NCBI GenBank assembly: GCA_022701275.1
Contig: CP031740.1
Span: 6,089,001-6,153,000 of the forward strand
Length of the DNA: 64,000 bases
Direction: 5' to 3'
Source of the DNA: Microcoleus vaginatus PCC 9802
Lineage (GTDB): Bacteria; Cyanobacteriota; Cyanobacteriia; Cyanobacteriales; Microcoleaceae
Both the position numbers and the translations under genes were made by a program. Positions 49,034 to 57,773 of the stretch are shown here, piece by piece (within the stretch, counting starts at the first letter, position 1; every line of letters begins with the position of its first letter). The notes under the pieces were generated by a model. It was not told the origin of the DNA, did not search any database, and saw nothing but the letters and a program-made list of their open reading frames with translations.

Positions 49034-49801
49034 TTAGGGTTTGGGTTGCGGGAGTTGGCGTTGTTGTTCGATCGCCCTAATTTGCCGCAATTGATCGCTC
49101 CAGTCTTTCAAAGGTTCGGCTTCCGAACTAGCAAGAGCATCTAGCAATTCCAGCACAGCCGCTTGGTTTTGAGAAGTCTCAGAGGCTTTGCGCGCTTCGG
49201 CGATCGCGTCATACCACAGCCCAGACTCCGCATACAGGTCGATCCGCTGTTGGGGAGTTTGCGCCGCTGCAAGTTGAGTCTGCAACGACGCCGCAGGCCC
49301 AACGACTTGGATTTCTGCCGCGGCCACCACATTGCTCGAAGGAACATTCGGATCGCACACCAACACCACTTGCCACTGATAGGATTGCCCGATCGACAGT
49401 TGGGGCAGATTTGAGGGCAAAGCAACCGACATAATCCCTTGCTGACTCTGCATCTCGGTTCTGTAGAGCAGTTGTCCCGTGCGAGTAAACAGCCTCAATT
49501 GCAGCGGACGAGGAGTGCGATCGGGTACAAACCAGGTAAAGGTCGGATGCCCAGAAATCGTCTCTCCCACATGGCTAAACGGCACCAAGACAGTCAATCT
49601 CGCCGATGAATTAGCTTCGCAACTGCCGCCGCGAGTGGTATTCGTCCCGGTGTCTTTCGGTTTAGAAGGGTTTTCAGGAGGAGTATATTTTGCCAGCGCT
49701 ACAGGAGCGATCCAGAACGAAACACTCAGCATTAAACTCGCAATGCCGGCAGAGTAAACGGTTCGACGCTTCAACTCGTGAGTCATCATCTGAATCCTCA
49801 T
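49034..49801 (-). CDS. DUF928 domain protein, exported
   Basis: 255 residues. A signal peptide (hydrophobic core IASLMLSVSFWIAPVALA) leads to the DUF928 domain: LTVLVPFSHVGETISGHPTFTWFVPD, LFTRTGQLLYRTEMQ and QSYQWQVVLVCDPNVPSSN, a beta-rich fold with a Cys. The C-terminal third is helical (APQQRIDLYAESGLWYDAIAEAR-like). The family has no known activity and is often found in cyanobacteria near CHAT and CHASE2 genes (from memory). It is followed after 6 bases by the longer TPR-CHAT gene, so both probably share a transcript. Confidence 0.85.
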   Translation of the reverse strand: MRIQMMTHELKRRTVYSAGIASLMLSVSFWIAPVALAKYTPPENPSKPKDTGTNTTRGGSCEANSSARLTVLVPFSHVGETISGHPTFTWFVPDRTPRPLQLRLFTRTGQLLYRTEMQSQQGIMSVALPSNLPQLSIGQSYQWQVVLVCDPNVPSSNVVAAAEIQVVGPAASLQTQLAAAQTPQQRIDLYAESGLWYDAIAEARKASETSQNQAAVLELLDALASSEAEPLKDWSDQLRQIRAIEQQRQLPQPKP

Positions 49802-49895
49802 CTGTAACTATCTTCTAGAGTAATCACGAATACACAAACACAATAGAGGACTCTCCGCAAGCTTAGTTTGCGGGAAGGTGCAAAGATATTGGTAT

Positions 49896-50086
49896 CAGCT
49901 TAAGGGCAAACCCTCAGTCCGGCAGTCCGGCAGGGGTTTAAACCCCTGCCTCAAAGCTAAAGTCGTCTTCAGACGACTAATGAGTTCTTCAGTCCTCTTT
50001 GAGAGGACTTTCGCTCTGAGACAGGGAATTCATTCCCTGGCGGACTGCTGGGTGGGCGGGAGGACTGGGTGGACTGACAGCTTAAG
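49896..50086. repeat. Multi-arm hairpin repeat flanked by CAGCTTAAG direct repeats
   Basis: An outer stem GCAGTCCG (49922-49929) / CGGACTGC (50041-50048) encloses four hairpins: GCAGGGGTTTAAACCCCTGC (about 49930-49949), AGTCGTCTTCAGACGACT (49961-49978), AGTCCTCTTTGAGAGGACT (49991-50009) and CAGGGAATTCATTCCCTG (50022-50039). The set would fold like a branched, cloverleaf-like RNA or cruciform. CAGCTTAAG occurs on both sides (about 49896 and 50078), which may be a target-site duplication. Confidence 0.6.
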
Positions 50087-50162
50087 TTGACACTAATGGG
50101 CATTGCCCTATCCAGAGTTGCCGTGTTGTCGATCGTGATATCTAAGCTCTTGGACCATTCTC

Positions 50163-50237
50163 AAGAACGGGCATCCTGCCCGTTCCACAAAGAGTGAATT
50201 TCTTGTGGAACGGGCATCCTGCCCGTTCATAAACGCC
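50163..50237. repeat. Paired GAACGGGCATCCTGCCCGTTC hairpins
   Basis: AACGGGCATCCTGCCCGTT occurs twice, at about 50166 and 50216. Each copy folds on itself, and the CCACAA/TTGTGG words between them make the pair a larger inverted repeat. It is a dispersed type common in cyanobacterial intergenic DNA. It separates the kinase gene from the DUF928 gene. Confidence 0.6.
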
Positions 50238-50302
50238 TTATTGAAAATGGTGCAATATCTCATCTCAATTAGCTCCGATTTGACAAGGGTGAACCCAACC
50301 AA

Positions 50303-52258
50303 TTACCAGAACCACCGCCGTTTTGCTGGCCAGGTTAACTCGCACACTGTCCCCTTCGGTTGATTCGGGTAGCGCCGAAATGCTCCGCCTAACTGTTTGG
50401 CTAAGTTCTTTGCAAGCTGGGTTCCTAATCCTGAAGGTTGAAGTTTAGGGTTTGGATCTTCGGTTATTTCCCTGTCTCGCTCGATTTCAGCCAAGCTAAG
50501 CGTTTCTGACTGAGACTGTTTCCCCCTACCATTATCCGCCACCCGAATCACCTGCCGATCGCCTTCTTGAGTGCAAATTACAGTCAAGCGAGTGGCTTCG
50601 ATCGCGTGTTTGCCGACATTGCAGAGCGCTTCTTCTAGAAAGCGGCAGAGTGCTCGCTTGTGTTCCAACCGCAGATGCGAGGTGTTCAAGGGATCGAACT
50701 GCACAATTTTGAATTTGATGGTTTTGAGGTAGGGCAATTCTTGTTCGAGCGTGTTGGAATAGACCTTGTAGAGCAATTCATGCAATGGAGCCTGCAGGGC
50801 CAATTCGATCGCACTTCCCATGCGGAGATGCGGTTCATCCGCGATCGCGTCTCGTTGCACAGAGCCGTAAACTGCCCGCAATTCTTCATTCAAGCGTTGC
50901 AACTCCGGTAGAAATAACGGCGGTGTGGCTTGTTCTTGAGCAGTTCTCAAAATCCCAACCAATGTTTGTAACGGGCCGCTATGAATTGCATTAAAGGTCT
51001 GCTCGATCGCAAACTGACGTTCCTCCAACCGCAGTCGGAGTTCCTGTTCGTGGCGATAAAATAACGCTGCCATCAAGCCAGCCCCATTCAACACCAGCAC
51101 CAACAATACAGGTACGATCGGCACCCACCATCCCAAAAGAATCAGCCAGTAACAGAGCGCGATCGAGCTGACACTGGCGACTAAGAGCCCCAACAAAATT
51201 TTCCAGGGCGATCGCAAAAACCGCCCCAGACTTATCCCCAAAAGTCCCCATGCCACAATCCAGAGATATTCCCATGCGTCTGCCCAAACCCGAAGCAACG
51301 ATCGGCTATCGAGCACCGCACTAACGATCTGGCTAGTGGCGTGTGCCTGGATTTCGACTCCGTAAATCCGTCCCGGATTGATGCCAAGGATCGCACCTGA
51401 ACTTGCCAAATCCTTCGCGCTAAAAGACATCATCCCTATCAGCACAATCCTGCCTCGAATCCAATCCGGGTTCACCTGTCCCGATTTGATTTGCGAGAGA
51501 GAAAGCACGCGAAACGGCATTGTCCCGCTGCGAACATTGAGTAAAATCTGGTTGCCGCCAGCATCCGCCCCCACATATCCGCCAGAGTTTGACTGCACTC
51601 TGGTCAATTCAATGCTGCCAAAGCGCTTCGCGTCTGGGTCGCGAATTCCATTACCAAACTCAATTCCTCGGGCTGCTAAATAGCGTTCTGCCAGCCGGAT
51701 CGCCAACGAAAAACGGTATTCCTGCTGGGAGTTGTGAGCGCCCAATAAACTGCGGCGCTGGTAGCCATCCGCATCGAGAACGGCATCTGCAAAGCCAACC
51801 TGTTCCGATGGCAGCGCGGGCGGAGGTGCCACGGTAAAGCCACTGCGATCGGGCAGAGCAATCTCCACTCCGATCGTATTCTTGCTGCTGCGAAACACCG
51901 ATGTTAGTTCAGCATTACCCGGCTCAACCGGAATATCGCGTACAATATCCAGCCCGATCGCGATCGGTTGATACGTCTGCAAAGATTTGACAAGTTCAGA
52001 AATTTCACGATCGGGAATCGGATAAGTTTTGGCGCGTTGAATATCTTCCTCGGTGATACTTACGATTACAGTCCTTTCATCCATTGGCTCAGGAGGACGC
52101 AGCAGCAGAAATCGATCGAACGTCACCAACTCCAAAAACTGAAGCGAACCGGTCAATCGAGCGATCGTCACAGCGCCAATCACCATCACCCCTGGAAGCG
52201 CTCCTCGTCCCCAAGTCGTGACACCCGCTTTCACTGCTTGCCATCGATCGCGCTTCAC
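50303..52258 (-). CDS. CHASE2-domain sensor histidine kinase
   Basis: 651 residues. An N-terminal membrane helix (about 14-35) is followed by a long extracytoplasmic CHASE2 sensor domain (about 55-310: TVIVSITEEDIQRAKTYPIPDREISELVK, PIAIGLDIVRDIPVEPG, RGRIVLIGM), three membrane helices (about 320-400) and a cytoplasmic kinase. The phospho-acceptor region FNAIHSGPLQTLVGIL resembles the NarX/DesK-type HDxxxQ box. The ATP-binding part has EEALCNVGKHA (N box), DNGRGK and GLGTQLAKNL. It starts with GTG, overlapping the stop of the upstream regulator gene (TAGTG), so translation is probably coupled. The partner is that LuxR-type regulator. Confidence 0.9.
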   Translation of the reverse strand: MKRDRWQAVKAGVTTWGRGALPGVMVIGAVTIARLTGSLQFLELVTFDRFLLLRPPEPMDERTVIVSITEEDIQRAKTYPIPDREISELVKSLQTYQPIAIGLDIVRDIPVEPGNAELTSVFRSSKNTIGVEIALPDRSGFTVAPPPALPSEQVGFADAVLDADGYQRRSLLGAHNSQQEYRFSLAIRLAERYLAARGIEFGNGIRDPDAKRFGSIELTRVQSNSGGYVGADAGGNQILLNVRSGTMPFRVLSLSQIKSGQVNPDWIRGRIVLIGMMSFSAKDLASSGAILGINPGRIYGVEIQAHATSQIVSAVLDSRSLLRVWADAWEYLWIVAWGLLGISLGRFLRSPWKILLGLLVASVSSIALCYWLILLGWWVPIVPVLLVLVLNGAGLMAALFYRHEQELRLRLEERQFAIEQTFNAIHSGPLQTLVGILRTAQEQATPPLFLPELQRLNEELRAVYGSVQRDAIADEPHLRMGSAIELALQAPLHELLYKVYSNTLEQELPYLKTIKFKIVQFDPLNTSHLRLEHKRALCRFLEEALCNVGKHAIEATRLTVICTQEGDRQVIRVADNGRGKQSQSETLSLAEIERDREITEDPNPKLQPSGLGTQLAKNLAKQLGGAFRRYPNQPKGTVCELTWPAKRRWFW

Positions 52259-52260
52259 TA
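52256..52260 (-). promoter_or_regulatory. TAGTG stop-start overlap coupling regulator and kinase genes
   Basis: The regulator's TAG stop and the kinase's GTG start share one G. This overlap decides the kinase start and suggests coupled translation at a fixed ratio. Confidence 0.7.
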
Positions 52261-52953
52261 ATCAATCAATCCTTGTTCCCTAGCTCGCACTTCCGTTTGA
52301 ATCCGCAGATTCTTATCATTATGAGCATACACCTCTAGCACATCTCGAATCTTAGTCCAGTAACACTGCACAGTGCGTTCAGAAACATTCATCCGTTTGG
52401 CGATCGCAGTATCCTGCAAGCTCTCTTGAAAAGCAAATTGCAACACCTGCAGCCAGGCGGGTTTGAGTTGCAGCCCATTGCGGATCTCTCTGGGTGTATA
52501 AATCCGCTCGTGCAGCGCCCAATCAACCATTGCTAGTAAGTCTTTCGTCGGCTGGCTCTTATCGACAACTGTGAAGCCGCCCATGTGATTGTCGATCGAC
52601 GGTTTCAGCCAAACTAAAGTCCGAACATGGGCACTCTGCACCACAATATTCAGACTCGGATACTGCTCCATCAACGTTTTGAGGAGTTGAAGCCCTGAAT
52701 TCGCTTGAGCTGTTTCGCCGGTCGTCTCTGGCATTACCAAATCCACAATCACCAAATCCGGGGTCGTCTGCGCTATTTGCTCAAGCGCTGCCTGAGCCGT
52801 CGGAGCAGTCAGAATGTCTGCCTCTGGATATTCTTGCTTCAGAATGTTAAGCGTGCCACCTAACACCATCGCATGGTCATCCACGACTAAAAATGTTCGT
52901 TTCTCTGGTTGAGGTAAAGTCTGGGGCATAATTGATTCGTTACCACACAACAT
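52258..52953 (-). CDS. NarL/LuxR-type response regulator
   Basis: 231 residues. The receiver domain (about 17-145) has FLVVDDHAMV, acceptor Asp in LVIVDLVMPE, and the Lys in VVDKSQPTKDLL. The C-terminal helix-turn-helix (about 170-215) reads LQDTAIAKRMNVSERTVQCYWTKIRDVL, typical of the LuxR class. A second possible start, MPQTLPQ at 52929, lies eight codons in. It is the natural partner of the overlapping CHASE2 kinase and may control the DUF928-CHAT genes downstream, although a repeat-filled gap of 500 bases intervenes. Confidence 0.9.
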   Translation of the reverse strand: MLCGNESIMPQTLPQPEKRTFLVVDDHAMVLGGTLNILKQEYPEADILTAPTAQAALEQIAQTTPDLVIVDLVMPETTGETAQANSGLQLLKTLMEQYPSLNIVVQSAHVRTLVWLKPSIDNHMGGFTVVDKSQPTKDLLAMVDWALHERIYTPREIRNGLQLKPAWLQVLQFAFQESLQDTAIAKRMNVSERTVQCYWTKIRDVLEVYAHNDKNLRIQTEVRAREQGLID

Positions 52954-53228
52954 CGTCAGTTTAGGTAATCCGTCAACCCATTTTAGATTGGGAATTTACG
53001 ATTTTCGATTTGTGACCTAGTTGAAACTAGGGGCTTTAAACCGCTGAAATTCTCATTCAAAATCCCAAATCTAAAATCGTCTCGGTCATCTTCTTACAAT
53101 AGAGGAATTACCTGGCTCCCGTCCTGCATCTGTCCGCCAACTGGCGTTGGGGATGTCCGCAATGAGAATTGCGCTAAAGCGCAGTTCTATTATAATCTAG
53201 GTGTCCCAGCAGGAAAAAGGATGATTTT

Positions 53229-54047
53229 ATGGCAGCAGAAGGTTCGTATCAAGCCAGCACGTACAATCTGGAACTTGACGCAGAAATCCAGCGGTTAAAA
53301 GGTCAAGTTCTCCTCAGTTGGGAAAAGGAGGCGCGCAATTTAACTTGGTTCGGTTTAGCTGACGGGATGAATGTTTTGGAAGCGGGTAGCGGGCCGGGAT
53401 TTTTCACTGAAAAACTGTTAGAATTGCTGCCAAACAGTTCGGTAACAGCGGTAGAAATCGACCCGGTACTGCACGAAAAAGCAGTAGCATATTTGCAGGA
53501 CAAAGGGGGCGATCGAGTAAATCGCATTCAAGCATCGGTGGCGGATACTGGTTTGGATGATAACACGTTGGACTTTGCGATCGCCCGTTTGCTGTTCGTT
53601 CACCTTCCCGAGCCCGTCGCAGCAGCTAGAGAAATATTCCGCATCTTGAAACCGGGCGGCAAACTGGTGATTATTGATAGCGATGCCGATCTGTTTTGGC
53701 TGACAAATCCACCTTGGTCAGTCGAGATTGTCAGGGAGAAATTCAAGCAGGTAATGGCATCGCGGGGCGGCAATTTATCCGTCGGGCGAAATCTGTGCCG
53801 CATTCTCCAAGAAGCTGGGTTTGTTAGCGTTGATTTAGAAGCCGTTGTCAGCCACAGCGATTTAATTGGAATTGAAGCGTTTGAACCTTTGCTGGACTCC
53901 GGGCCCATTTTGCAAATGGTCAAACAAGGGTTGATTTCCGAGTCTGAAATAGAAAGCTATCTGGTTTCGCGGGATGAGTTTGTAGCTGCGGGCGATCGAT
54001 CGATGATGAGTTTTTGGTTGATGGCTTGCGGGAAAAAAAATGAATAA
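53229..54047 (+). CDS. Class I SAM-dependent methyltransferase
   Basis: 272 residues. SAM motif I is MNVLEAGSGPGFFTEKLLELL, motif II ends in VTAVEIDPV, and the LDFAIARLLFVHLPEPVAAAREIFRILKPGGKLVIID block completes the UbiE/Methyltransf_11-like core. The C-terminal part (from about 175) is a substrate-side cap. The substrate is unknown. It stands alone, divergent from the regulator-kinase pair, with a 275-base gap of repeat words upstream. Confidence 0.87.
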   Translation: MAAEGSYQASTYNLELDAEIQRLKGQVLLSWEKEARNLTWFGLADGMNVLEAGSGPGFFTEKLLELLPNSSVTAVEIDPVLHEKAVAYLQDKGGDRVNRIQASVADTGLDDNTLDFAIARLLFVHLPEPVAAAREIFRILKPGGKLVIIDSDADLFWLTNPPWSVEIVREKFKQVMASRGGNLSVGRNLCRILQEAGFVSVDLEAVVSHSDLIGIEAFEPLLDSGPILQMVKQGLISESEIESYLVSRDEFVAAGDRSMMSFWLMACGKKNE

Positions 54048-54281
54048 AATTAAGACAGATATTTCACACAATAGTGATGTCCCCTCGCAGCAAAGCCTCT
54101 ACCACTCTCGCTACATTCCCAGCTCACAAAGCAAACTTATTTAATAGCCAATTAGGAAAAAATTCAGAATAAATTATCTTTTCAGAATTAGGTTTAAGCT
54201 GCACGTATAGCTCTAGGATCGTATCCTATCAAATCCGGTAGCATCGTCGGGCGTCAAATCTAGTCAACCGTCAAAAATCAC

Positions 54282-54420
54282 TGACGGTGCAACCGGAATT
54301 GATATAATTAATCTGCGTTAATCTGTGTTTATCTGCCTGTATCTGCGGTTAAAAAAAGAGAATTTATTAACCGCAGATGATAATGGAGTGACGCAGATTC
54401 ACGCAGAAGTCGAGAAGAGA
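54282..54420. repeat. Dispersed repeat with TTAACCGCAGAT hairpin
   Basis: ATCTGCGGTTAA (about 54341) faces TTAACCGCAGAT (about 54367) over an A-rich loop. Upstream, the word CAACCGGAATTGATATAATT repeats that near 45659, and ATCTG-containing units follow (AATCTGCGTTAATCTGTG). The rest of 54048-54643 has no recognisable gene. Confidence 0.5.
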
Positions 54421-54643
54421 GATAGGAAGAATTCCGATTCTAAAAGATTTCCTATAAAAGCTATAAATTTTCCTATTTCTGAGCTTAGTAACTTTACACC
54501 TACAAGTCTAACCAATCGTTGGAGCCGATCGCGCAAAGGTTGTTTGTGAGAGCAAATGGTTGTCTGTCACATTTTAGCTTAACCAATCAAGCCGTTAGCG
54601 AAGCCCTCGTAGACGATCACACTTTTTACCAACTCCTCAGCAT

Positions 54644-55255
54644 TCAACCCACTTGCCGAACCCCATTAAGAAACTCCGTCCTTGCCTCAATCCTTGAAGG
54701 CATTAAAACGCAACGTACCAGTAATTCTAAATCCAATTCCGGCAGCAACTCACTTCTTAAAATTTGCTCATAATTATCCTCGCGCAGCCCATAAACAGAA
54801 AGCCGATTATTTTCCCAAAACCAAACTTCTGGAATGCGAAGTCGCAGATATTTAGCTAGTTTATTGGTGCTACCGCTAGTCATCGTTACCTCCACGGCTA
54901 GATCGGGATGCTCTTTTCTTGAACCTATATAATAAGACTCGTCTGGTTCAAATGATACATCTCTGGCCCGGTCTCTGCGAGTCGCACTACCTACAGGAAT
55001 ATATTCAATTCCCATTTCACAAAAGTAGAGTTGTAGCAAAAAATTAAGAATACAACTGATTGTCTCATGTGCTTCGCCCAGTGTCATAAACTCGATCCAC
55101 CCATCAAGATAAGTTATCCGCAAACCAGAAGAGTCGGCCATCAAAGATTCGATCGCCTCAAATTGCTCCCAAGTATAATAACCGGGGAGAATCAATCGCT
55201 GTTCTGCAAGCGTACCTATTTCTTCTAAAATTTTTGCTGTCATAGGTATCACCAT
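54644..55255 (-). CDS. Uma2 family (DUF820) putative endonuclease
   Basis: 203 residues with the PD-(D/E)xK-like Uma2 core: YTWEQFEAIESLM, RITYLDGWIEFMTLGEAHE, then the active-site elements DVSFEPDESYYI, HPDLAVEVTMTSGS and LAKYLRLRIPEVWFWENN (Asp, Glu-x-Lys type residues). This family is strongly expanded in cyanobacteria and linked to transposon-like spread; its target is not known. The frame is open four codons before an internal Met (MTAKIL); either start is possible. Confidence 0.88.
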   Translation of the reverse strand: MVIPMTAKILEEIGTLAEQRLILPGYYTWEQFEAIESLMADSSGLRITYLDGWIEFMTLGEAHETISCILNFLLQLYFCEMGIEYIPVGSATRRDRARDVSFEPDESYYIGSRKEHPDLAVEVTMTSGSTNKLAKYLRLRIPEVWFWENNRLSVYGLREDNYEQILRSELLPELDLELLVRCVLMPSRIEARTEFLNGVRQVG

Positions 55256-55322
55256 CCTATTTTAAATATTACTAGCCCCTACCCAGCACAAACCAGGCAG
55301 GGGCATTCACTCACATTCTAAC

Positions 55323-57563
55323 TTAATGAACTAGCTCGATCGCTCTTTTAGTCAACGCCTCAGCAGTCAACCCGTTAAACGCCATCAACTGACCAGCACT
55401 AGCAGTAGTTTCCCCCCGCTTCCAAGCGAAAGTATCCCGCTTGCAATTGCTCCGTAGCATCACAGGTTCCAACATCCCCGAAGCACCGCCTGTCACGCCA
55501 ATCAAGGCATCTCCGCCAAACAATTCGGCAAATTTCTCATCGCTCAAAAAGCCGCCGTCAGCTTCCGAACAAGTATCCCAAGCAACATCGCTAGCACGAT
55601 ACAAACGCCGGGGATTCACAATAGAAACAATCCGCACTCCAATCCCTTCTGTTTCCAAAAATGCCGCCGCTTCAAACACTGGCATTAACGTCATGTCGCC
55701 GACAACTGCAAACACAACTTTCTTGCTCCCCCCTTGATTGTGGGGAGCTTGGGGGGAATCGACTTCGTGCAGCACTATTGCACCGTCTTGCAAACCTTGG
55801 CGAGTCTGTTCAAAAGTAGTGCGAATCGGCAGTGGCGACTTGCTCGCAGTAATCACAACTCCCTTATTTTTAGCAGCCAAAGCCCACTCGTAACAAGCTT
55901 GAATACTGTTAGCATCCGGTGGAAACAAAGGAAACACATTTCCGTTCCGCATCATCGCCGCAAAATAAGCCTCAATTTCCGGCCGCTGGTGCGTCCAACC
56001 GTTGCGGCCTTGCTCCAATGCACCCGCTGTAAATAAGGTGACAGTTGCGGGAGTTGGACGGCGCAATTCTGCCATTGCTTGGGTTACAGTTTGCCAAATT
56101 GGTAAACCGTTGATGGCAAAAGATTCGTAGGAACACCACAAACTCCGCGCTCCGAATAGCGATAAACCTACCGCTAAACCAGCGCAAGCATCTTCGCTCA
56201 AAGGTTCGTAAACTTGGCCGTTTGGCGATTGATTGTACAGGTCATCTGTCGTCGGGTGAATAATCTTGAGAGCTTGGTTGATATTGGCAATTGCCGATGC
56301 TTCATTGCCGTCAGCATTAGTGACAATAAAAGTACGATCGCGCTCGCCAACTTTCCCTACCAAAACCCCCATTGCTGTTGTCGAAATCTTCGGTTCTCCC
56401 CCAACTGCAAATTCTTCCAAAGGCAATTCGCCTAAATCTGCCAGCGGCAATGTAAACTCAGTAACAACTGTTTTCGCCGCCGGCCCGCCGCCCGCACGCT
56501 CGCAATTTGTCCGCACCAACTCCCAAGCAGCAGCAGTCAAAGCGCGCTCTTTTAAAGCACTGATAATGTGCGGAGCATCCAGCGTATCTTTCGGATAAAG
56601 GTTGTGAGATTTTGCTCCGCGCGCGTGGACGCCGGCACCTTTCAACTGTTTGATAATAAACACAGTTAATTTGCCGCCGAGAGCAGATTTTGCCGCTTTG
56701 TCAACTCCTTGTAAAACAGCTTTGGTAAATGCCATGCGCTGTTCGAGCGAAAAAGCAGTGCTGTCAACATAATCTTCCGGTTGATTTTTATCGTCAAATT
56801 CCTTAGCATCAACTAAGATAACTTCTTCAAAACCGTTGCCTTGCCAATAAGCAATCATTTCAGCATTAGTTTTAGTGGAAACCATGCTGTGATGTTCCTG
56901 AGAATATCCGTTCCAAACCAACACAGGCAAAAAGTTCGTAACGCTGGGATAAGCAGTGTGGAAATGCCCCATGCTGCTCATCGGATAGGGTTCGCCCATG
57001 CCGCCGTCGCCTATTGTGAAAGCAAAGAGTTTTTCGCGGTGTAAAAGCGCTCCTGCCATTGCGAAATGCTGCCCTTGTCCGAGGGGACCCGCCGGTGCTA
57101 AAAGGCCGGGAATGAAACCGGAAAGATGTCCTAACAAACCGTCTTTTTCTCGGAATTTATCGCGCATTTGCTGCACGTTAACAATTCCCATATCCTCCAA
57201 AGATCGATCGAGAAACATGGCGCTGTAAAATCCCGGCGCGTGATGGCCGACTTCGGTGACAATGTTCTTGTGTCCGAGCATCACCAAAGCGGCATAAGCT
57301 TCAGCTTGGCTAGCAAAACCCCCCGGATGTCCCGATGCCTTGCTAGCGGTAACTTGCAGCGTCAGGTAGCGCAGGGCGTCTGCTCCCAGCATCGTTTGAA
57401 AGATGGCTGCTGGATCGGCAGGATCGGCGATCGACTTGCTCCCCTCGGCGATCGCAGGTGCTTTCCCATAAGTCTCAAAACCAGGGACTGTTTCAGCAAA
57501 ATGTTGAATGCCTTCGCAAAAAGCGGGCGTTGCTGACGTTGCCTGCGGGGTAGTTGCTGTCAT
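55323..57563 (-). CDS. Thiamine-diphosphate enzyme, transketolase/phosphoketolase-like
   Basis: 746 residues. The N-terminal half has SGHPGGFASQAEAYAAL, GHLSGFIPGLLAPAGPLGQG and the ThDP-binding GDGGMGEPYPMSSMGHFHTA...WNGYSQEHH (GDG to N motif). The second half has the pyrimidine-binding domain (ACAGLAVGLSLFGARSLWCSYESFAINGLPIW) and a C-terminal domain. The architecture is that of transketolase, but the motifs deviate from the housekeeping enzyme, and parts (LFPPDANSIQACYEWAL, YRASDVAWDTCSEADGGFL) recall phosphoketolases. It most likely splits or transfers ketose phosphate units in central carbon metabolism, with the reaction undetermined. It is a single gene. Confidence 0.75.
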   Translation of the reverse strand: MTATTPQATSATPAFCEGIQHFAETVPGFETYGKAPAIAEGSKSIADPADPAAIFQTMLGADALRYLTLQVTASKASGHPGGFASQAEAYAALVMLGHKNIVTEVGHHAPGFYSAMFLDRSLEDMGIVNVQQMRDKFREKDGLLGHLSGFIPGLLAPAGPLGQGQHFAMAGALLHREKLFAFTIGDGGMGEPYPMSSMGHFHTAYPSVTNFLPVLVWNGYSQEHHSMVSTKTNAEMIAYWQGNGFEEVILVDAKEFDDKNQPEDYVDSTAFSLEQRMAFTKAVLQGVDKAAKSALGGKLTVFIIKQLKGAGVHARGAKSHNLYPKDTLDAPHIISALKERALTAAAWELVRTNCERAGGGPAAKTVVTEFTLPLADLGELPLEEFAVGGEPKISTTAMGVLVGKVGERDRTFIVTNADGNEASAIANINQALKIIHPTTDDLYNQSPNGQVYEPLSEDACAGLAVGLSLFGARSLWCSYESFAINGLPIWQTVTQAMAELRRPTPATVTLFTAGALEQGRNGWTHQRPEIEAYFAAMMRNGNVFPLFPPDANSIQACYEWALAAKNKGVVITASKSPLPIRTTFEQTRQGLQDGAIVLHEVDSPQAPHNQGGSKKVVFAVVGDMTLMPVFEAAAFLETEGIGVRIVSIVNPRRLYRASDVAWDTCSEADGGFLSDEKFAELFGGDALIGVTGGASGMLEPVMLRSNCKRDTFAWKRGETTASAGQLMAFNGLTAEALTKRAIELVH

Positions 57564-57773
57564 GCTTGATACCTAAAAAATTTGAATTGGATTAATGTAA
57601 GAGTAATTTTATAGCTTCCGTGTTCCAAAAAATCATTAGTTCTATTATGTCAATAATAAATAAGTAAAATATCTCAATTTTTAAGCTAATAAGTAGTTGT
57701 TTGAGAACCCCGACTTATGCAAAAAGTCGGGGTTCTGTGTTTACCCATTACTAATCCATCTCAAATCCCAAAT

